Shown here one piece after another: positions 35,416-44,320 of a stretch of 64,000 bases of DNA; within the stretch, counting starts at the first letter, position 1, and each line of letters starts with the position of its first letter. Source of the DNA: a bacterium (GTDB lineage Archaea; JAADDD01); assembly GCA_013154095.1 (NCBI GenBank), contig JAADDD010000004.1, positions 1 to 64,000 on the forward strand, in the 5' to 3' direction. Under the pieces are notes generated by a model. It was given only the letters and a program-made list of their open reading frames with translations, made no database searches and was not told the origin of the DNA. Both the position numbers and the translations under genes were made by a program.

Positions 35416-35466
35416 TGAAGAGTACCCTCACTGATCCTGTGATGTGAAGGAATTTCCCTGAATTCC
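35409..35466 (+). ncRNA. Box C/D sRNA between LSm and tRNA-Ser(CGA)
   Basis: Box C GTGATGA 35412-35418, D' CTGA 35431-35434, C' GTGATGT 35439-35445 (one change), D CTGA 35458-35461. Both guides are exactly 12 bases, the archaeal ruler length. The D guide contains AAGGAATTTC, complementary over ten bases to the GAAAUUCCUU run of 23S rRNA as I remember it, predicting 2'-O-methylation within GAAAU. Box C overlaps the LSm stop codon. Confidence 0.8.
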
Positions 35467-35469
35467 TGG

Positions 35470-35557
35470 GCCGGGGTGCCCGAGCCTGGTTAAGGGGCCG
35501 GACTCGAGATCCGGTGGGCCGTTCCGGCCTGCGCGGGTTCAAATCCCGCCCCCGGCG
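35470..35557 (+). tRNA. tRNA-Ser (CGA)
   Basis: Class II tRNA, acceptor GCCGGGG/CCCCGGC, anticodon loop CTCGAGA on CCGGA/TCCGG giving CGA, discriminator G, no encoded CCA. Only a few bases follow the C/D RNA, so both may come from one precursor. The trailer is the second copy of the 30-bp tail repeat. Confidence 0.95.
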
Positions 35558-35587
35558 CTAATTAATTCTTTATTTAATTAAGAAATG
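35558..35587 (+). repeat. 30-bp tail repeat after tRNA-Ser(CGA), copy 2
   Basis: Identical to the trailer of tRNA-Ser(UGA) at 9183-9212. Identity stops after the 30th base. Confidence 0.85.
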
Positions 35588-35617
35588 CATTCAATAATTA
35601 ATGAAGAAATTAACTGG

Positions 35618-35691
35618 TGGACCCGCCGGGATTTGAACCCGGGGCCTCCCGATTGCGAATCGGGCGCTCTACCAGGCTGAGCTACGGGCCC
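35618..35691 (-). tRNA. tRNA-Ala (CGC)
   Basis: Acceptor GGGCCCG/CGGGTCC contains the G3-U70 pair that identifies tRNA-Ala. The anticodon loop TTCGCAA on CCCGA/TCGGG gives CGC. Discriminator A and CCA encoded at 35617-35615 on this strand. Convergent with tRNA-Ser(CGA). Confidence 0.96.
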
Positions 35692-35729
35692 ACCAAAGCA
35701 ATAAATCGGCGCAAAGCTAAAAACCTTAA

Positions 35730-36677
35730 ATGCGAATTGCCTGCATTTCTCACCGTGACCTCGACGGGCTTGCCTGCGTTGCTGTGCTGCAACGGTACTA
35801 CAGCAGCGTAATCTACAGCACGGTGAGCTACAGACAGTTCTTTTCCGCGCTCAAGAAAATTGCTGAGAAGAGGCTAGACACACTTTATATAACAGATCTT
35901 GGTTTCAGGCCGGGGCAAGAAGTGCTTGCGCTGCTGCGCGGCCTTCGGCAGCAAGGCTGCAAGGTAATTGTGGTGGACCATCATTGCTGGAGAGCTGCAG
36001 ACCTGCAGGCACTCAAGGCTGCTAACATTGATGTTTTTGTGGACCAGAATGTCTGCGCTGCTCTTGGACTCTACAGACTGCTCAGCAAGGAACTAGGAAG
36101 GGACAGCAAGCTCGAGCGTGTTCTAGAAATAGTAAACGATGTCGATCTCTGGAAACTTCGTTGCGGTAAACTGACAGTAAAGTGGTTCGTGGTGTCTGCC
36201 TCGCCTGCAGCGAGCGAGAGCTTCTTGCTGGAAAAGCTGAAGAGCTGCACTCTCTGGGACGAAGAACTCGAGCAGCTCTTCAGGCGAGAGTATAGCCTGC
36301 TGCTCGAGCTTGTGCGCTCTATTGTTGAGAATTTCGAGAAACATTACGTGAATCTAGGAAACTACAAGCTGCTCCTGGTAAAGTTGCCTCCTAGGTTAGC
36401 GCACCAACATACTGTGCTTGCAGAGCTGCTGCGGAGAAAGCTGCAGAGAAAGGAAATAGATGTAATGGCTTTCTTTCGGCCAGACGGCTGCGTGAGTCTG
36501 CGTGCAGGAACTACCAGCAAGTGCCCAGACCTAGCAGCTATTGCCAGAAAGCTGGGCGGCGGAGGCCACAAAAAGGCAGCAGGACTCTCTCTGCGCTACG
36601 GCTGGCTAGACAAGCTCCGCTACAGGCTATCTTCTGGTTTGCCGAAAAAAGAGCTGCTGCTAGAGCTGTTTCGTTGA
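35730..36677 (+). CDS. DHH/DHHA1-family phosphoesterase
   Basis: 315 residues. DHH motifs SHRDLDG at 8-14 and VVDHH near 80, and the C-terminal DHHA1 glycine motif GGGGHKKAAG near 280. These enzymes are manganese-dependent exonucleases or nanoRNases of the RecJ/NrnA superfamily. The canonical DHD of motif I is HRDLD, which fits. Archaeal relatives act on short oligonucleotides or as GAN-like replisome nucleases; which applies is not clear. Overlaps the convergent Cbf5 gene end by 18 bases. Confidence 0.9.
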   Translation: MRIACISHRDLDGLACVAVLQRYYSSVIYSTVSYRQFFSALKKIAEKRLDTLYITDLGFRPGQEVLALLRGLRQQGCKVIVVDHHCWRAADLQALKAANIDVFVDQNVCAALGLYRLLSKELGRDSKLERVLEIVNDVDLWKLRCGKLTVKWFVVSASPAASESFLLEKLKSCTLWDEELEQLFRREYSLLLELVRSIVENFEKHYVNLGNYKLLLVKLPPRLAHQHTVLAELLRRKLQRKEIDVMAFFRPDGCVSLRAGTTSKCPDLAAIARKLGGGGHKKAAGLSLRYGWLDKLRYRLSSGLPKKELLLELFR

Positions 36678-37688
36678 GCGCCAGCTCCTAGGATACACGC
36701 CTCTTTCCATGATAACTTTCAGTGGTCTAGCAACTATTCCTTTTTCTAGCTGCAGGATTTCTTGGCTAGATCTTTCTGCTTCTGCTACTGCCACTAACTC
36801 ATTTTTGAGTGTCATTATTGCTACTTTGTCTCCTGGAGAAATTCCTGCATGTAGTTTAACAACTCCTGGGGCAGTTAGCGGAGCCCCATAGCAGATAGCA
36901 GCAACAGCAGAGTCTTTGATCCATATCTTTGGTAAGTGCTCTACTGCAGCTTCTACCGGCAAAACGACTTTCCGCAGTTCCTGCTCCCGTCCATAGTCCT
37001 TCCAGAAATAGTACGCATCAAGGATTTCGTAGAGTGGATGCGCCTGCTCTTCCCTGAACTGGCCCACGCGAGTTCGGCGCAGTTCTTGCATGTGCGCGCC
37101 TACTCCCAGGGCTCTGCCAAGGTCGAAGGCCAGCTTTCTTGCGTACGTGCCAGACTGCACGCCAAGCAGCACCAGCACATCTTTCCCGTCTATTTCCAGT
37201 ACTTCCAGGTAATACACTCGGCGCACGCGCAGCTGTTTCTTGACAGCTGAGCGCAGCGGAGGTGTCTGGTAAATGTCGCCCTCGAATTCCTTGGCTACCT
37301 GCAGCAGCTCTTCTTCAGGAACCTCTCTGTGCAGCCTTACCAGCATAACGTACTCCTTGCCTGCGAGCAGCAAGAACTCCTGCAGCTTTGTGGCCTTGCC
37401 TAGCAATATTGGCAGCACTCCAGAAACCCCTGGATCAAGCGTGCCTCCATGACCTACACGCTTTATTCCAAAGAGCTGCCTAATCCAGTGAGAGAATTCA
37501 TGGGAAGTTGGTCCTGGGTGCTTGTCCAGGTTAATCACTCCTGCTTGGAGAAGTTCTTGGATGCTCCTGCTTTCCGGTGGCTTACCGTATTCTGGATTTG
37601 TTTCAGCTTCCTGTTTAACTAAAATTTCTCTAGGAATATCAGACGGAAGATAGCGGCGAGGATACTGTTTGTTTAGTACCTTGACCAT
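36660..37688 (-). CDS. cbf5: tRNA/rRNA pseudouridine synthase Cbf5
   Basis: 342 residues. Catalytic Asp in GHGGTLDPGVSGVLPILLG near residue 100 (TruB-type), preceded by the INLDKHPGPTSHE motif, and a C-terminal PUA domain (about 255-335, from LPKIWIKDSAVAAICYGAPL). Cbf5 is the catalytic subunit of H/ACA guide complexes. It is the last gene of the spc block as in other archaea, after eL14. Confidence 0.96.
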   Translation of the reverse strand: MVKVLNKQYPRRYLPSDIPREILVKQEAETNPEYGKPPESRSIQELLQAGVINLDKHPGPTSHEFSHWIRQLFGIKRVGHGGTLDPGVSGVLPILLGKATKLQEFLLLAGKEYVMLVRLHREVPEEELLQVAKEFEGDIYQTPPLRSAVKKQLRVRRVYYLEVLEIDGKDVLVLLGVQSGTYARKLAFDLGRALGVGAHMQELRRTRVGQFREEQAHPLYEILDAYYFWKDYGREQELRKVVLPVEAAVEHLPKIWIKDSAVAAICYGAPLTAPGVVKLHAGISPGDKVAIMTLKNELVAVAEAERSSQEILQLEKGIVARPLKVIMERGVYPRSWRSTKQL

Positions 37689-37691
37689 GCA

Positions 37692-37988
37692 TTACTGGAG
37701 CAGTTCTTTCCTCAGCTTGAACCTGCGCAGTTTTTCTTCTGGCCAGCTGCGCAGTACTTCTTTTAGCTTTTCCCAGACAACCTCGTCGGGAGCATCTTCT
37801 GGAATATCTATCTTTTCCTGTAGCGGCTCAAGGTGCCGGATGTTTACCTTCCTCCTGCGCAGGCCAGTAAACTTCTTTGGTCCGGTGACAACAACAAAGA
37901 GTTCGTCCACTTTTCGCACAATTACTCCTAGCCTGCCTGCATCTCTGCCAGCCAGCTTTACTACTAGCCTGCCAACCTCAAAGACCAT
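37692..37988 (-). CDS. rpl14e: Ribosomal protein eL14
   Basis: 98 residues from the ATG at 37988 (MVFEVGRL), where homologues begin; a GTG at 38000 would overlap the eL34 stop. Core GRLVVKLAGRDAGRLGVIV and GPKKFTGLRRRKVNIRHLEP match eL14 (KOW domain). In most archaea cmk lies between eL34 and eL14; here it is absent. Confidence 0.93.
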   Translation of the reverse strand: MVFEVGRLVVKLAGRDAGRLGVIVRKVDELFVVVTGPKKFTGLRRRKVNIRHLEPLQEKIDIPEDAPDEVVWEKLKEVLRSWPEEKLRRFKLRKELLQ

Positions 37989-37996
37989 GGCTCTAC

Positions 37997-38332
37997 TCAC
38001 CTCAAGTTAAGGTAGTATGCATACACTGGATGTTTTGCCAGCTCTGCTCTTAGCTGCTCGTCTTCTAGCACTCTTACTCTTAGCTTAAGGATTTTTCTTG
38101 CACACTCCGAGCAGAGAACTCCGCCAAACGGTCTTTCAGGTCTGCGCTCTGTTTTGGCCAGCTTCCTTATTTCTACTGGCCTTCCGCGAGGAACGCCGTT
38201 AAGCGGTTTACCGCAGAGGGCACAGTGAGCTATTTTCGGTTTCCTGCGCTCGTAGTGCACGACTACTCTGCCTCCTGGAGTGCGCACGTAGATCCTGCGT
38301 AGGCTCCTGCTACGCTGCCAGGGTTTTGGCAT
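37997..38332 (-). CDS. rpl34e: Ribosomal protein eL34
   Basis: 111 residues from the ATG at 38332 ([21 protein letters not shown]), the family start; a longer frame is unlikely. Zinc ribbon [14 protein letters not shown] ... CSEC is visible, with the [12 protein letters not shown] linker. It overlaps the DUF106 gene end by 23 bases. Confidence 0.94.
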   Translation of the reverse strand: MPKPWQRSRSLRRIYVRTPGGRVVVHYERRKPKIAHCALCGKPLNGVPRGRPVEIRKLAKTERRPERPFGGVLCSECARKILKLRVRVLEDEQLRAELAKHPVYAYYLNLR

Positions 38333-38732
38333 AGTCTCCCAGCAGGAAAATGCCGAGGAGAGCATTAAATGCGGCGTACGCCAATATATAAATCCAGGCA
38401 GTATTAATACTTGCTGGCAGTGGCCATACAGGAACTTTCCAGCAGGCCTGCACGTGCAGCACTTCTAGTGCTGCGAGACCGAGGAAAAAAGGGGCCAAGA
38501 AAGCAAAGCTCTGCTTGAAGTACAGGGTCAGCATGTCCTTGAGCACTTCTTTTTGCTTGGTTTGCAGCTCTTCGTAAGAAAATTCCCCTTTCATCGCTTT
38601 TTGCAGCAAGCTTTCCACTTCTTTTAGCTTTTCTGCTAGTTTTCTCGTAGCTTCTTCTTTCACTAGAAACCTGTAAAACAAATTTGCTGTTAGTGAAGCG
38701 ATAAATGCCGTTCCTAGTACTGCAAGTATCAT
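38310..38732 (-). CDS. DUF106/EMC3-like membrane insertase
   Basis: 140 residues: an N-terminal helix, a charged coiled hairpin ([23 protein letters not shown]), then two or three hydrophobic helices. This is the archaeal DUF106 protein (Ylp1, Oxa1/YidC/EMC3 superfamily), always next to secY. It overlaps secY by ATGA, without the adenylate kinase gene that normally separates them. Shorter than many members but the topology fits. Confidence 0.88.
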   Translation of the reverse strand: MILAVLGTAFIASLTANLFYRFLVKEEATRKLAEKLKEVESLLQKAMKGEFSYEELQTKQKEVLKDMLTLYFKQSFAFLAPFFLGLAALEVLHVQACWKVPVWPLPASINTAWIYILAYAAFNALLGIFLLGDYAKTLAA

Positions 38733-40102
38733 GCTTCCAGAAAACTGCGCAGGAATCCTAGCATTTCTAGGCCTTTTTCCTGCTTAAGCAGTTCATAGAA
38801 ATTGTATGCTATACCTGCGGCCAGAAACAGTCCAGTTCCGGAGCCGGCACTGCCAACAATCTGCGCTAAAATAATTATAGCAGCGGTGAAGACTGCGCTG
38901 AGAAAGGTCACGTAAGGTATGTACCGGTCTAGAATATTCTTCAGCACGCGCTTGTCGCGCCTAAAACCAGAGAGCTGGAAGCCGATCTCGCTGATCTGCT
39001 CTGCCAGTGCCTCTGAGTCCATGCCGGCAGCATACACCCAAAAATAAGAAAATAATATACATGTAATAATAATATATATGCTGAAGCCGAGCACCCGCAA
39101 ACTCCAGGCCTGCGGGTTGTAGAAGTAGCCTTCTAGGCCATTAGGCGGCAGTAAGTAGTAGACAAGACCGCCTACTAGCCTGCCATTCTCTACCTGCGCA
39201 AGCGCAGGCACGTGCAGCGCCATTGCGAGTAACTGAATATTATAGAGCAAGGCAAAAGCAAAGATCACTGGAATAACATTAGTGTAGAGCAGCATTATCG
39301 GGAAGCGGGCTCCGTAACCGCGCAAGCTTACGTGCGTTACGGGAATCTCAATCTTAATCATCCAGAGGTACAGCGAGACCAGCAGTATTATAATCGTGAA
39401 GATTGCTGGCAATAAGCTGATTGCTAGTGCGTGGAAGCCAAGCTCTCCCTGCTCCAAGAAGTAGATAAATCGAGGAATGTAGCCTGCTGGCATTCCTGTT
39501 TGCGGAAGGATCAATGGATTGAACAGACCAACAAACATTGACTGCACTACACCAGCAAAAATGAACAAAGAAATACCTGAGCCGAAGCCGTAGAGAGTAA
39601 CTATTTCGTCGAGCAGTATTAGCAGTGCTGCTCCTAGCGCTGCCTGCACTATAAGCGCTAGGTCTACCAGCGGTAGCGGCAGCGATCTTACTGGCTGGAT
39701 AGCGCCTCCTAGCACGAACAGCGCAGCCTCGACGATGCAGAGCAGGTATGCCAGCGAGCGCTGGGCATTCTGGAATTTTTTCCTGTCTTCTTCTTTCTCT
39801 AGATCAAGTTCAACAATTTTCGATCCAACTAGCAATGACATTATAATGCTTGCAGTAACAATAGGAGAAATTCCTAGAGTAACAAGAGTTCCAAAAGAAG
39901 AGGCGATGATTGCCTGGAATAGCTGGAAACGTGTTAGAGTAACTTTCGAGACGCCTATTAGCGGCACGTGCGTCAAGACAAGATAAAGTACTCCAATGAA
40001 AAATGTCAGCAATAAACGCTGCTTGAGAGGTGGACGAAATTTTGGTGGTTCAACAGAGGGGAATAACTTTCCTAGCTCTGCCAGCGCGTCAATAAAGCCC
40101 AT
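38729..40102 (-). CDS. secY: Protein translocase subunit SecY
   Basis: 457 residues from the ATG at 40102 (MGFIDALAEL); a GTG at 40111 would overlap the uL15 stop. Ten predicted membrane helices; the plug/lateral gate start RLLLTFFIGVLYLVLTHVPLIG and the cytosolic loop FGSGISLFIFAGVVQ are typical archaeal SecY/Sec61 alpha. Normal length. In the spc operon right after uL15. Confidence 0.96.
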   Translation of the reverse strand: MGFIDALAELGKLFPSVEPPKFRPPLKQRLLLTFFIGVLYLVLTHVPLIGVSKVTLTRFQLFQAIIASSFGTLVTLGISPIVTASIIMSLLVGSKIVELDLEKEEDRKKFQNAQRSLAYLLCIVEAALFVLGGAIQPVRSLPLPLVDLALIVQAALGAALLILLDEIVTLYGFGSGISLFIFAGVVQSMFVGLFNPLILPQTGMPAGYIPRFIYFLEQGELGFHALAISLLPAIFTIIILLVSLYLWMIKIEIPVTHVSLRGYGARFPIMLLYTNVIPVIFAFALLYNIQLLAMALHVPALAQVENGRLVGGLVYYLLPPNGLEGYFYNPQAWSLRVLGFSIYIIITCILFSYFWVYAAGMDSEALAEQISEIGFQLSGFRRDKRVLKNILDRYIPYVTFLSAVFTAAIIILAQIVGSAGSGTGLFLAAGIAYNFYELLKQEKGLEMLGFLRSFLEA

Positions 40103-40107
40103 CTGTT

Positions 40108-40557
40108 TCACAGCAGTGCTACAACTTCTCCGCCAGCAGCTTTAACCTTCTCTACAGCGCTCCTAGAGGCAGCAAAAACCTTAATTATCAGTGGTCTGCT
40201 AATGTTTCCTCTACCGAGTAGCTTGAACCTGCCTAGCCTGTTAAGATTAACTACTTCTTTTCCCTCTGCATGCTCCACGATTTCTGGGTGCTGTCTTGCT
40301 AGCCGTTCAACGTCGTCGAGGTTTATTTCCTTGAGCTTGCGCAGCTTTACCTGTTTAGGGGTCTGGAAACCCTTTCGTTCTTTCAGCCATTGCTTGTACT
40401 CGTACTTGTAGAACCAAATTTTCCAGTGGCCCGAACGCTTGATGCCTGGACCACGGCCTCCTTTAGTGCCGCCGTACCTGTGGTTCTTGTGCGAGCCCCA
40501 GCCGTGCGTGCGCGAGCCTCTGTATTTGCGGCTGCGCTTCTTGAACCTGGTAGGCAT
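40108..40557 (-). CDS. rpl15: Ribosomal protein uL15
   Basis: 149 residues from the ATG at 40557 (MPTRFKKRSRKYRGSRTHGWG), the conserved start; a GTG three codons earlier would overlap the uL30 stop. Gly-rich rRNA-binding region GGTKGGRGPGIKRSGH and C-terminal LGRGNISRPLIIKVFAASRSA fit the archaeal/eukaryal form. Confidence 0.96.
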   Translation of the reverse strand: MPTRFKKRSRKYRGSRTHGWGSHKNHRYGGTKGGRGPGIKRSGHWKIWFYKYEYKQWLKERKGFQTPKQVKLRKLKEINLDDVERLARQHPEIVEHAEGKEVVNLNRLGRFKLLGRGNISRPLIIKVFAASRSAVEKVKAAGGEVVALL

Positions 40558-40562
40558 AGCTC

Positions 40563-41036
40563 TCACAGCATCCTGCGAACCAGCTCGTTAATTTTTTCTC
40601 CTCTGAATCCGAGCGCTCCGCCCTCAGAAAAGTGGTGCTTGATGCCCTCGTAGCCTCCGCGAGGAGGGTGCAGCCTGAACACTGGCTTAAGTCCAGGAAT
40701 TGCCGACAGCTCTACTTCGAAGGCAAAAAACTTGTCGGCGAACTCGTCGAGCGTAAGACCGGTGGCTTGCTTAATATATTCTTCAGTTACTCGCTTGTTG
40801 CCCTGCAGTCTGCCTCTGCGGAGCAGCAGCTCCTTGAACGTTTCCTTGTCGAGGTAACCGTAAGTTATCCAGAACTCGCATTTCTTCAGCATGCCCCAGT
40901 AGCTCGGTCTATCGTCTACTATTACTGCATGGTTTATTCTGTGCAACCGCAGGAGCTTCAGCGTGTCTGCTACTTCTTTCCTGACTCCTGTTCGTCCGCG
41001 TACACGCACAGCAATTATTCTGTGTTTTCTTTCCAT
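40563..41036 (-). CDS. rpl30: Ribosomal protein uL30
   Basis: 157 residues, the longer archaeal/eukaryal type. VRGRTGVRKEVADTLKLLRLHRINHAV starts near residue 12, and the C-terminal FRLHPPRGGYEGIKHHFSEGGALG is characteristic. Four bases after uS5. Confidence 0.96.
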   Translation of the reverse strand: MERKHRIIAVRVRGRTGVRKEVADTLKLLRLHRINHAVIVDDRPSYWGMLKKCEFWITYGYLDKETFKELLLRRGRLQGNKRVTEEYIKQATGLTLDEFADKFFAFEVELSAIPGLKPVFRLHPPRGGYEGIKHHFSEGGALGFRGEKINELVRRML

Positions 41037-41040
41037 GGCT

Positions 41041-41694
41041 CTACGCCTTTATTCCTAGACGCTCGCTGATTTCAGGTGCAACCCTGTACTTATAAAGATT
41101 CTTCAGCGCAAAGTAAACGGCTTTCGCGAAGTTAATCGTTGTTTTTGTCTGCCCAAAGCTCTTGCTCCACACGTCCTTTATGCCAGCTAGTTCAAGGATG
41201 CGCTTTGCCACGTCGCCTACTACTAGTCCAGTACCTCTAGGTGCAGGTAATAAGTGCACCTCGACTGAGCCAGATTTGCCGACTGTCCTGAAAGGTATGC
41301 TGTGCGGCCTGCCGCAGCGGCACTGCCAAGAACCGCAGCCGCGCACTACCTTGATAATGTTAAGTGCCGCATCGTTGATAGCCTTTCTAAGTGCGGCAGC
41401 TGTTTCTTTTGATTTAGCATATCCTAAGCCAACGTAGCCTTCTCGATTTCCTATTACTACAAGCACAGCAATTTTCCTCTTTCTTCCAGTACCAGACATT
41501 TTTACTACTATTCTCCTGTCCAGTACTTCGTATTCCAGGTTTGGCAGCAAGTAGAACACAATTTCAGGCTCTTTTATTACGCGTTTTTTGGCAAATATTT
41601 CGTCCAGCGAAGTAATCACCCCTTCTTTAACCTGTTTTCCTAGCTTTGTTTTTGGTTCCCAGGAACTCAAGTCCATTTTTAGTGGACGAGGCAT
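41041..41694 (-). CDS. rps5: Ribosomal protein uS5
   Basis: 217 residues. KMSGTGRKRKIAVLVVIGNREGYVGLGYAKS marks the RNA-binding domain; VRGCGSWQCRCGRPHSIPF and HLLPAPRGTGLVVGDVAK the C-terminal domain. Standard position between uL18 and uL30. Confidence 0.96.
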   Translation of the reverse strand: MPRPLKMDLSSWEPKTKLGKQVKEGVITSLDEIFAKKRVIKEPEIVFYLLPNLEYEVLDRRIVVKMSGTGRKRKIAVLVVIGNREGYVGLGYAKSKETAAALRKAINDAALNIIKVVRGCGSWQCRCGRPHSIPFRTVGKSGSVEVHLLPAPRGTGLVVGDVAKRILELAGIKDVWSKSFGQTKTTINFAKAVYFALKNLYKYRVAPEISERLGIKA

Positions 41695-41695
41695 G

Positions 41696-42319
41696 CTAGC
41701 ACCCCAGCTCTTCTAGGATGCGCTTTTTTGTTTCCTCGAACAGTCTTGGTATCTCTTCTGGATCAAGTCCTAGTTTAATATATTGGCTGAACTGGCGCCT
41801 GTACTTTTCTGGATCTTGCTGCTTCAGGAGCCTCGCGTAGGCAGCGATGTGCTCGCCCTTGATGCGCTCTTCGGCAGGCAATATTTCTTCTCCGTGAGGC
41901 ACTCTCAGGCCAGCGTCAAGCGCTCCGCGCAGCACAGCAAACACGCGGGCTCCTTTTGTTGGTCTGTGCATGCCTATATCAAGCACAGCCTCCTCGATGC
42001 CTAGTTTTTTCGCTAGAAGACCAAGCAGCATGCCAGTAAGGTAGGCTGCAGGCAAGTTCTTGAACGAGCCTTTCCAGCCGTAGCGGGCCAGCGCAGCAGA
42101 AGTTACGTAGGCGGCAACGCGCTTGCCGTCGATCTCTGCTGCAGGTATTCTGTCTCCTTTAGGATCATAGAGGCAAATGTGAGCAATGATGTACCTGTTT
42201 GTTTTTCTGACAACGAGTCGTGGTTTACCAGAGAGCAATAACTTAAGCCTTTTCCTGTAGTTTGTTTTTCCTTCTCTTTTTCTGCGGAAAGGCACAGCAT
42301 ATCTAGGTCCTTTAGCCAT
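41696..42319 (-). CDS. rpl18: Ribosomal protein uL18
   Basis: 207 residues, the long archaeal/eukaryal type that binds 5S r[30 protein letters not shown] near the start and [22 protein letters not shown] in the middle are signatures. One base separates it from uS5 and it overlaps the eL19 stop. Confidence 0.96.
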   Translation of the reverse strand: MAKGPRYAVPFRRKREGKTNYRKRLKLLLSGKPRLVVRKTNRYIIAHICLYDPKGDRIPAAEIDGKRVAAYVTSAALARYGWKGSFKNLPAAYLTGMLLGLLAKKLGIEEAVLDIGMHRPTKGARVFAVLRGALDAGLRVPHGEEILPAEERIKGEHIAAYARLLKQQDPEKYRRQFSQYIKLGLDPEEIPRLFEETKKRILEELGC

Positions 42320-42770
42320 GGTTCTCTTCCTGCTGTTCCTCCTTGATTATTCCTTCTTTCTTCAAGTACATGTACAGGTAGCTCACGGAACGGATCATTC
42401 CTGCCTTTGCCATCTTCACAAGACGTCTATAAGTGTGCCTGTCGATCTTGCCCTTGTCGCGCAGCTCCTTGAGTTCTGCGCGGATAGGTCGAATGGTGTT
42501 AATCCAGCGGCGCTTCTTGTTAACTATAGCATATTTTCCTCCTTTCCTGCTTCCAGGACCTCTTCTTTTATCTCTCCTTGCTCTTGCCCTGTGCCTACTA
42601 GTTCCTTTCACTGGCTTTGCACCGATCACGCCCATCTTTATCAGCTTGCGGATGTCTTCCTTTGTTGTAGCAGCAGCTACCTCTTTCAGCCTGTTTGGAT
42701 CAATCCAAACTCTATGATAACCTACCCCAAGCACTTCTGCTGCTAGCCTGCGCTGGTAAGATACATCCAT
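42312..42770 (-). CDS. rpl19e: Ribosomal protein eL19
   Basis: 152 residues from the ATG at 42770 ([17 protein letters not shown]), the conserved family start; an ATG six codons upstream overlaps eL32. [24 protein letters not shown] and the basic [22 protein letters not shown] follow. C-terminal region is a long helix, slightly longer than usual. Confidence 0.95.
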   Translation of the reverse strand: MDVSYQRRLAAEVLGVGYHRVWIDPNRLKEVAAATTKEDIRKLIKMGVIGAKPVKGTSRHRARARRDKRRGPGSRKGGKYAIVNKKRRWINTIRPIRAELKELRDKGKIDRHTYRRLVKMAKAGMIRSVSYLYMYLKKEGIIKEEQQEENHG

Positions 42771-42780
42771 TTCTCTCGCC

Positions 42781-43170
42781 TCACGCATTCAGTATTTTTA
42801 GCCCTCTTTTTCTTGCCTCCTCGATTATTTCTTGCCGTTTCTTTTTGCCTACAGTAGCCGCAATGCGCACTGCATGTACTGCAGGATCAAGTCCCTCGAG
42901 TTCTTGCTTGCTGTGCACTAAAACTTCGAAGTAGCCACTTGGGTGCATTCCTCGCACTGCTCTAGGATTCCTGTAGCCTGCAGAAGGCATCTTTGGCCTA
43001 CCTTTTTTCTGTAGCCTTATTTTGCTGTGGTTACTGTCTGGAAAGCGCCAGCGCTCAGGAACTCTCTTAATATTTTTCCAGACACCTGTTGCCAGGAATT
43101 CAGGACGCTTCCTGTTCAGCTCTTCTTTCAGTTTTAGCAGCCTCTGGAGCTCTTTAGGCAGCCTGTTCAT
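42781..43170 (-). CDS. rpl32e: Ribosomal protein eL32
   Basis: 129 residues. The core RWRFPDSNHSKIRLQKKGRPKMPSAGYRNPRAVRGMHPSG is diagnostic for eL32. Starts with an ATGA overlap on uL6. Confidence 0.95.
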   Translation of the reverse strand: MNRLPKELQRLLKLKEELNRKRPEFLATGVWKNIKRVPERWRFPDSNHSKIRLQKKGRPKMPSAGYRNPRAVRGMHPSGYFEVLVHSKQELEGLDPAVHAVRIAATVGKKKRQEIIEEARKRGLKILNA

Positions 43171-43733
43171 AGACCTACCACCTTTTTCTCTACAATATAT
43201 ATTCCGTCCCAGAACCTGCGCCTATCTTTCTTGCCGTAAGGCCTGGTTGCCTGCTCAATGTTTGCTGCTGTCTGGCCAACTGCCTCTAGGTCGATGCCTT
43301 TGACGATGATTTCTCCTTCCCCTATTTCTACTGCTACTCCTGGAAGAATTTCTGCGTAGCGCGGCACACGCTCGCCCATGAAGTTATCGATTCTGAGCCT
43401 GTTTCCTTCAAGCCTTACTTCAATAGGGAAGTGCTTGAAAATTATCTTTAGCCTGTACCTCCAGCCTTTTGTTACACCCGTTACCATGTTTTTGATTTTT
43501 GTAGCGTAACAGTTAATTACACGTTTGTGTTTCCTTGTAGCATTGTGTTTCTCTAGCACTATTTTATTCTGCTCTACTCGCATGATTATACCAAGTTTGT
43601 CAAACTCCTTCGTGACCTCTCCTAGAGGTCCGCGCACTGTTAGCCGATAAACCACTGGGTCGCTGGCATCCAGTTCTGCCTGTACTCCTTCAGGAAGCTG
43701 CACAGCTTTTTTGTACACTGGCCAGTGAGGCAT
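43167..43733 (-). CDS. rpl6: Ribosomal protein uL6
   Basis: 188 residues with two similar RNA-binding domains. The C-terminal VEIGEGEIIVKGIDLEAVGQTAANIEQ and ATRPYGKKDRRRFWDGIYI are typical of the archaeal/eukaryal form. Six bases after uS8. Confidence 0.96.
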   Translation of the reverse strand: MPHWPVYKKAVQLPEGVQAELDASDPVVYRLTVRGPLGEVTKEFDKLGIIMRVEQNKIVLEKHNATRKHKRVINCYATKIKNMVTGVTKGWRYRLKIIFKHFPIEVRLEGNRLRIDNFMGERVPRYAEILPGVAVEIGEGEIIVKGIDLEAVGQTAANIEQATRPYGKKDRRRFWDGIYIVEKKVVGL

Positions 43734-43738
43734 GGTTC

Positions 43739-44134
43739 TCAGTACACGTAGGCTATTAGCACTCCCCCTACACGCTTTTCTAGGGCCTCGTAGTGCGTGA
43801 GCAGGCCATACTGGGCAGTAGAAATAATAAGAAAGCCGAAGCCTGCTGCAGGAAGAAAGCGCTTCTCGTACTTTTCTATTTCATGTACTCTTACAGGAAA
43901 TCTAGGCTTTATTGCACCTACTTTGTTGATTCTACCTGCAAGCTTTACCTTTGCCCAGCCACCTTTTTTGTCAAAAGCATACTCAAGATCTGCGATGTAG
44001 CCGTGCTTTTTTAGCAGTTCAAGTACATTTATTATTAATTTAGAGATAGGTCTAATTTCTACTTCCTGTTTCTTTGCCTTCTCGGCGTTCATTATTTTTG
44101 AGAGAGCATTGGCCAAAGGATCAAGCAGTGTCAT
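43739..44134 (-). CDS. rps8: Ribosomal protein uS8
   Basis: 131 residues. N-terminal [21 protein letters not shown] and C-terminal [27 protein letters not shown] match archaeal uS8. It follows uS14 after two bases. Confidence 0.95.
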   Translation of the reverse strand: MTLLDPLANALSKIMNAEKAKKQEVEIRPISKLIINVLELLKKHGYIADLEYAFDKKGGWAKVKLAGRINKVGAIKPRFPVRVHEIEKYEKRFLPAAGFGFLIISTAQYGLLTHYEALEKRVGGVLIAYVY

Positions 44135-44136
44135 GG

Positions 44137-44310
44137 TTATCTACCATATTTTCTAAAACCTAGCAAGAACGCTCTCTCTCTGAAGCATCTCCTGCAAATA
44201 GTGATTCCAAACAGGTGAATAAGTCCGCGGTTAGTCCCACAGTAGACGCACTTGTGCTGCGGAGCGCCTTTCCCGAAGCGCCTTATTTTCTGCCTGGGTG
44301 TTTTGCCCAT
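44137..44310 (-). CDS. rps14: Ribosomal protein uS14 (zinc type)
   Basis: 57 residues: [17 protein letters not shown] start, CVYC (Cys21, Cys24) and CRRC (Cys39, Cys42) form the zinc site, and it ends in [14 protein letters not shown], the family C terminus. It fills the gap between uL5 and uS8, its canonical place. Nothing unusual in length. Confidence 0.95.
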   Translation of the reverse strand: MGKTPRQKIRRFGKGAPQHKCVYCGTNRGLIHLFGITICRRCFRERAFLLGFRKYGR

Positions 44311-44320
44311 GGCTCCCAGC

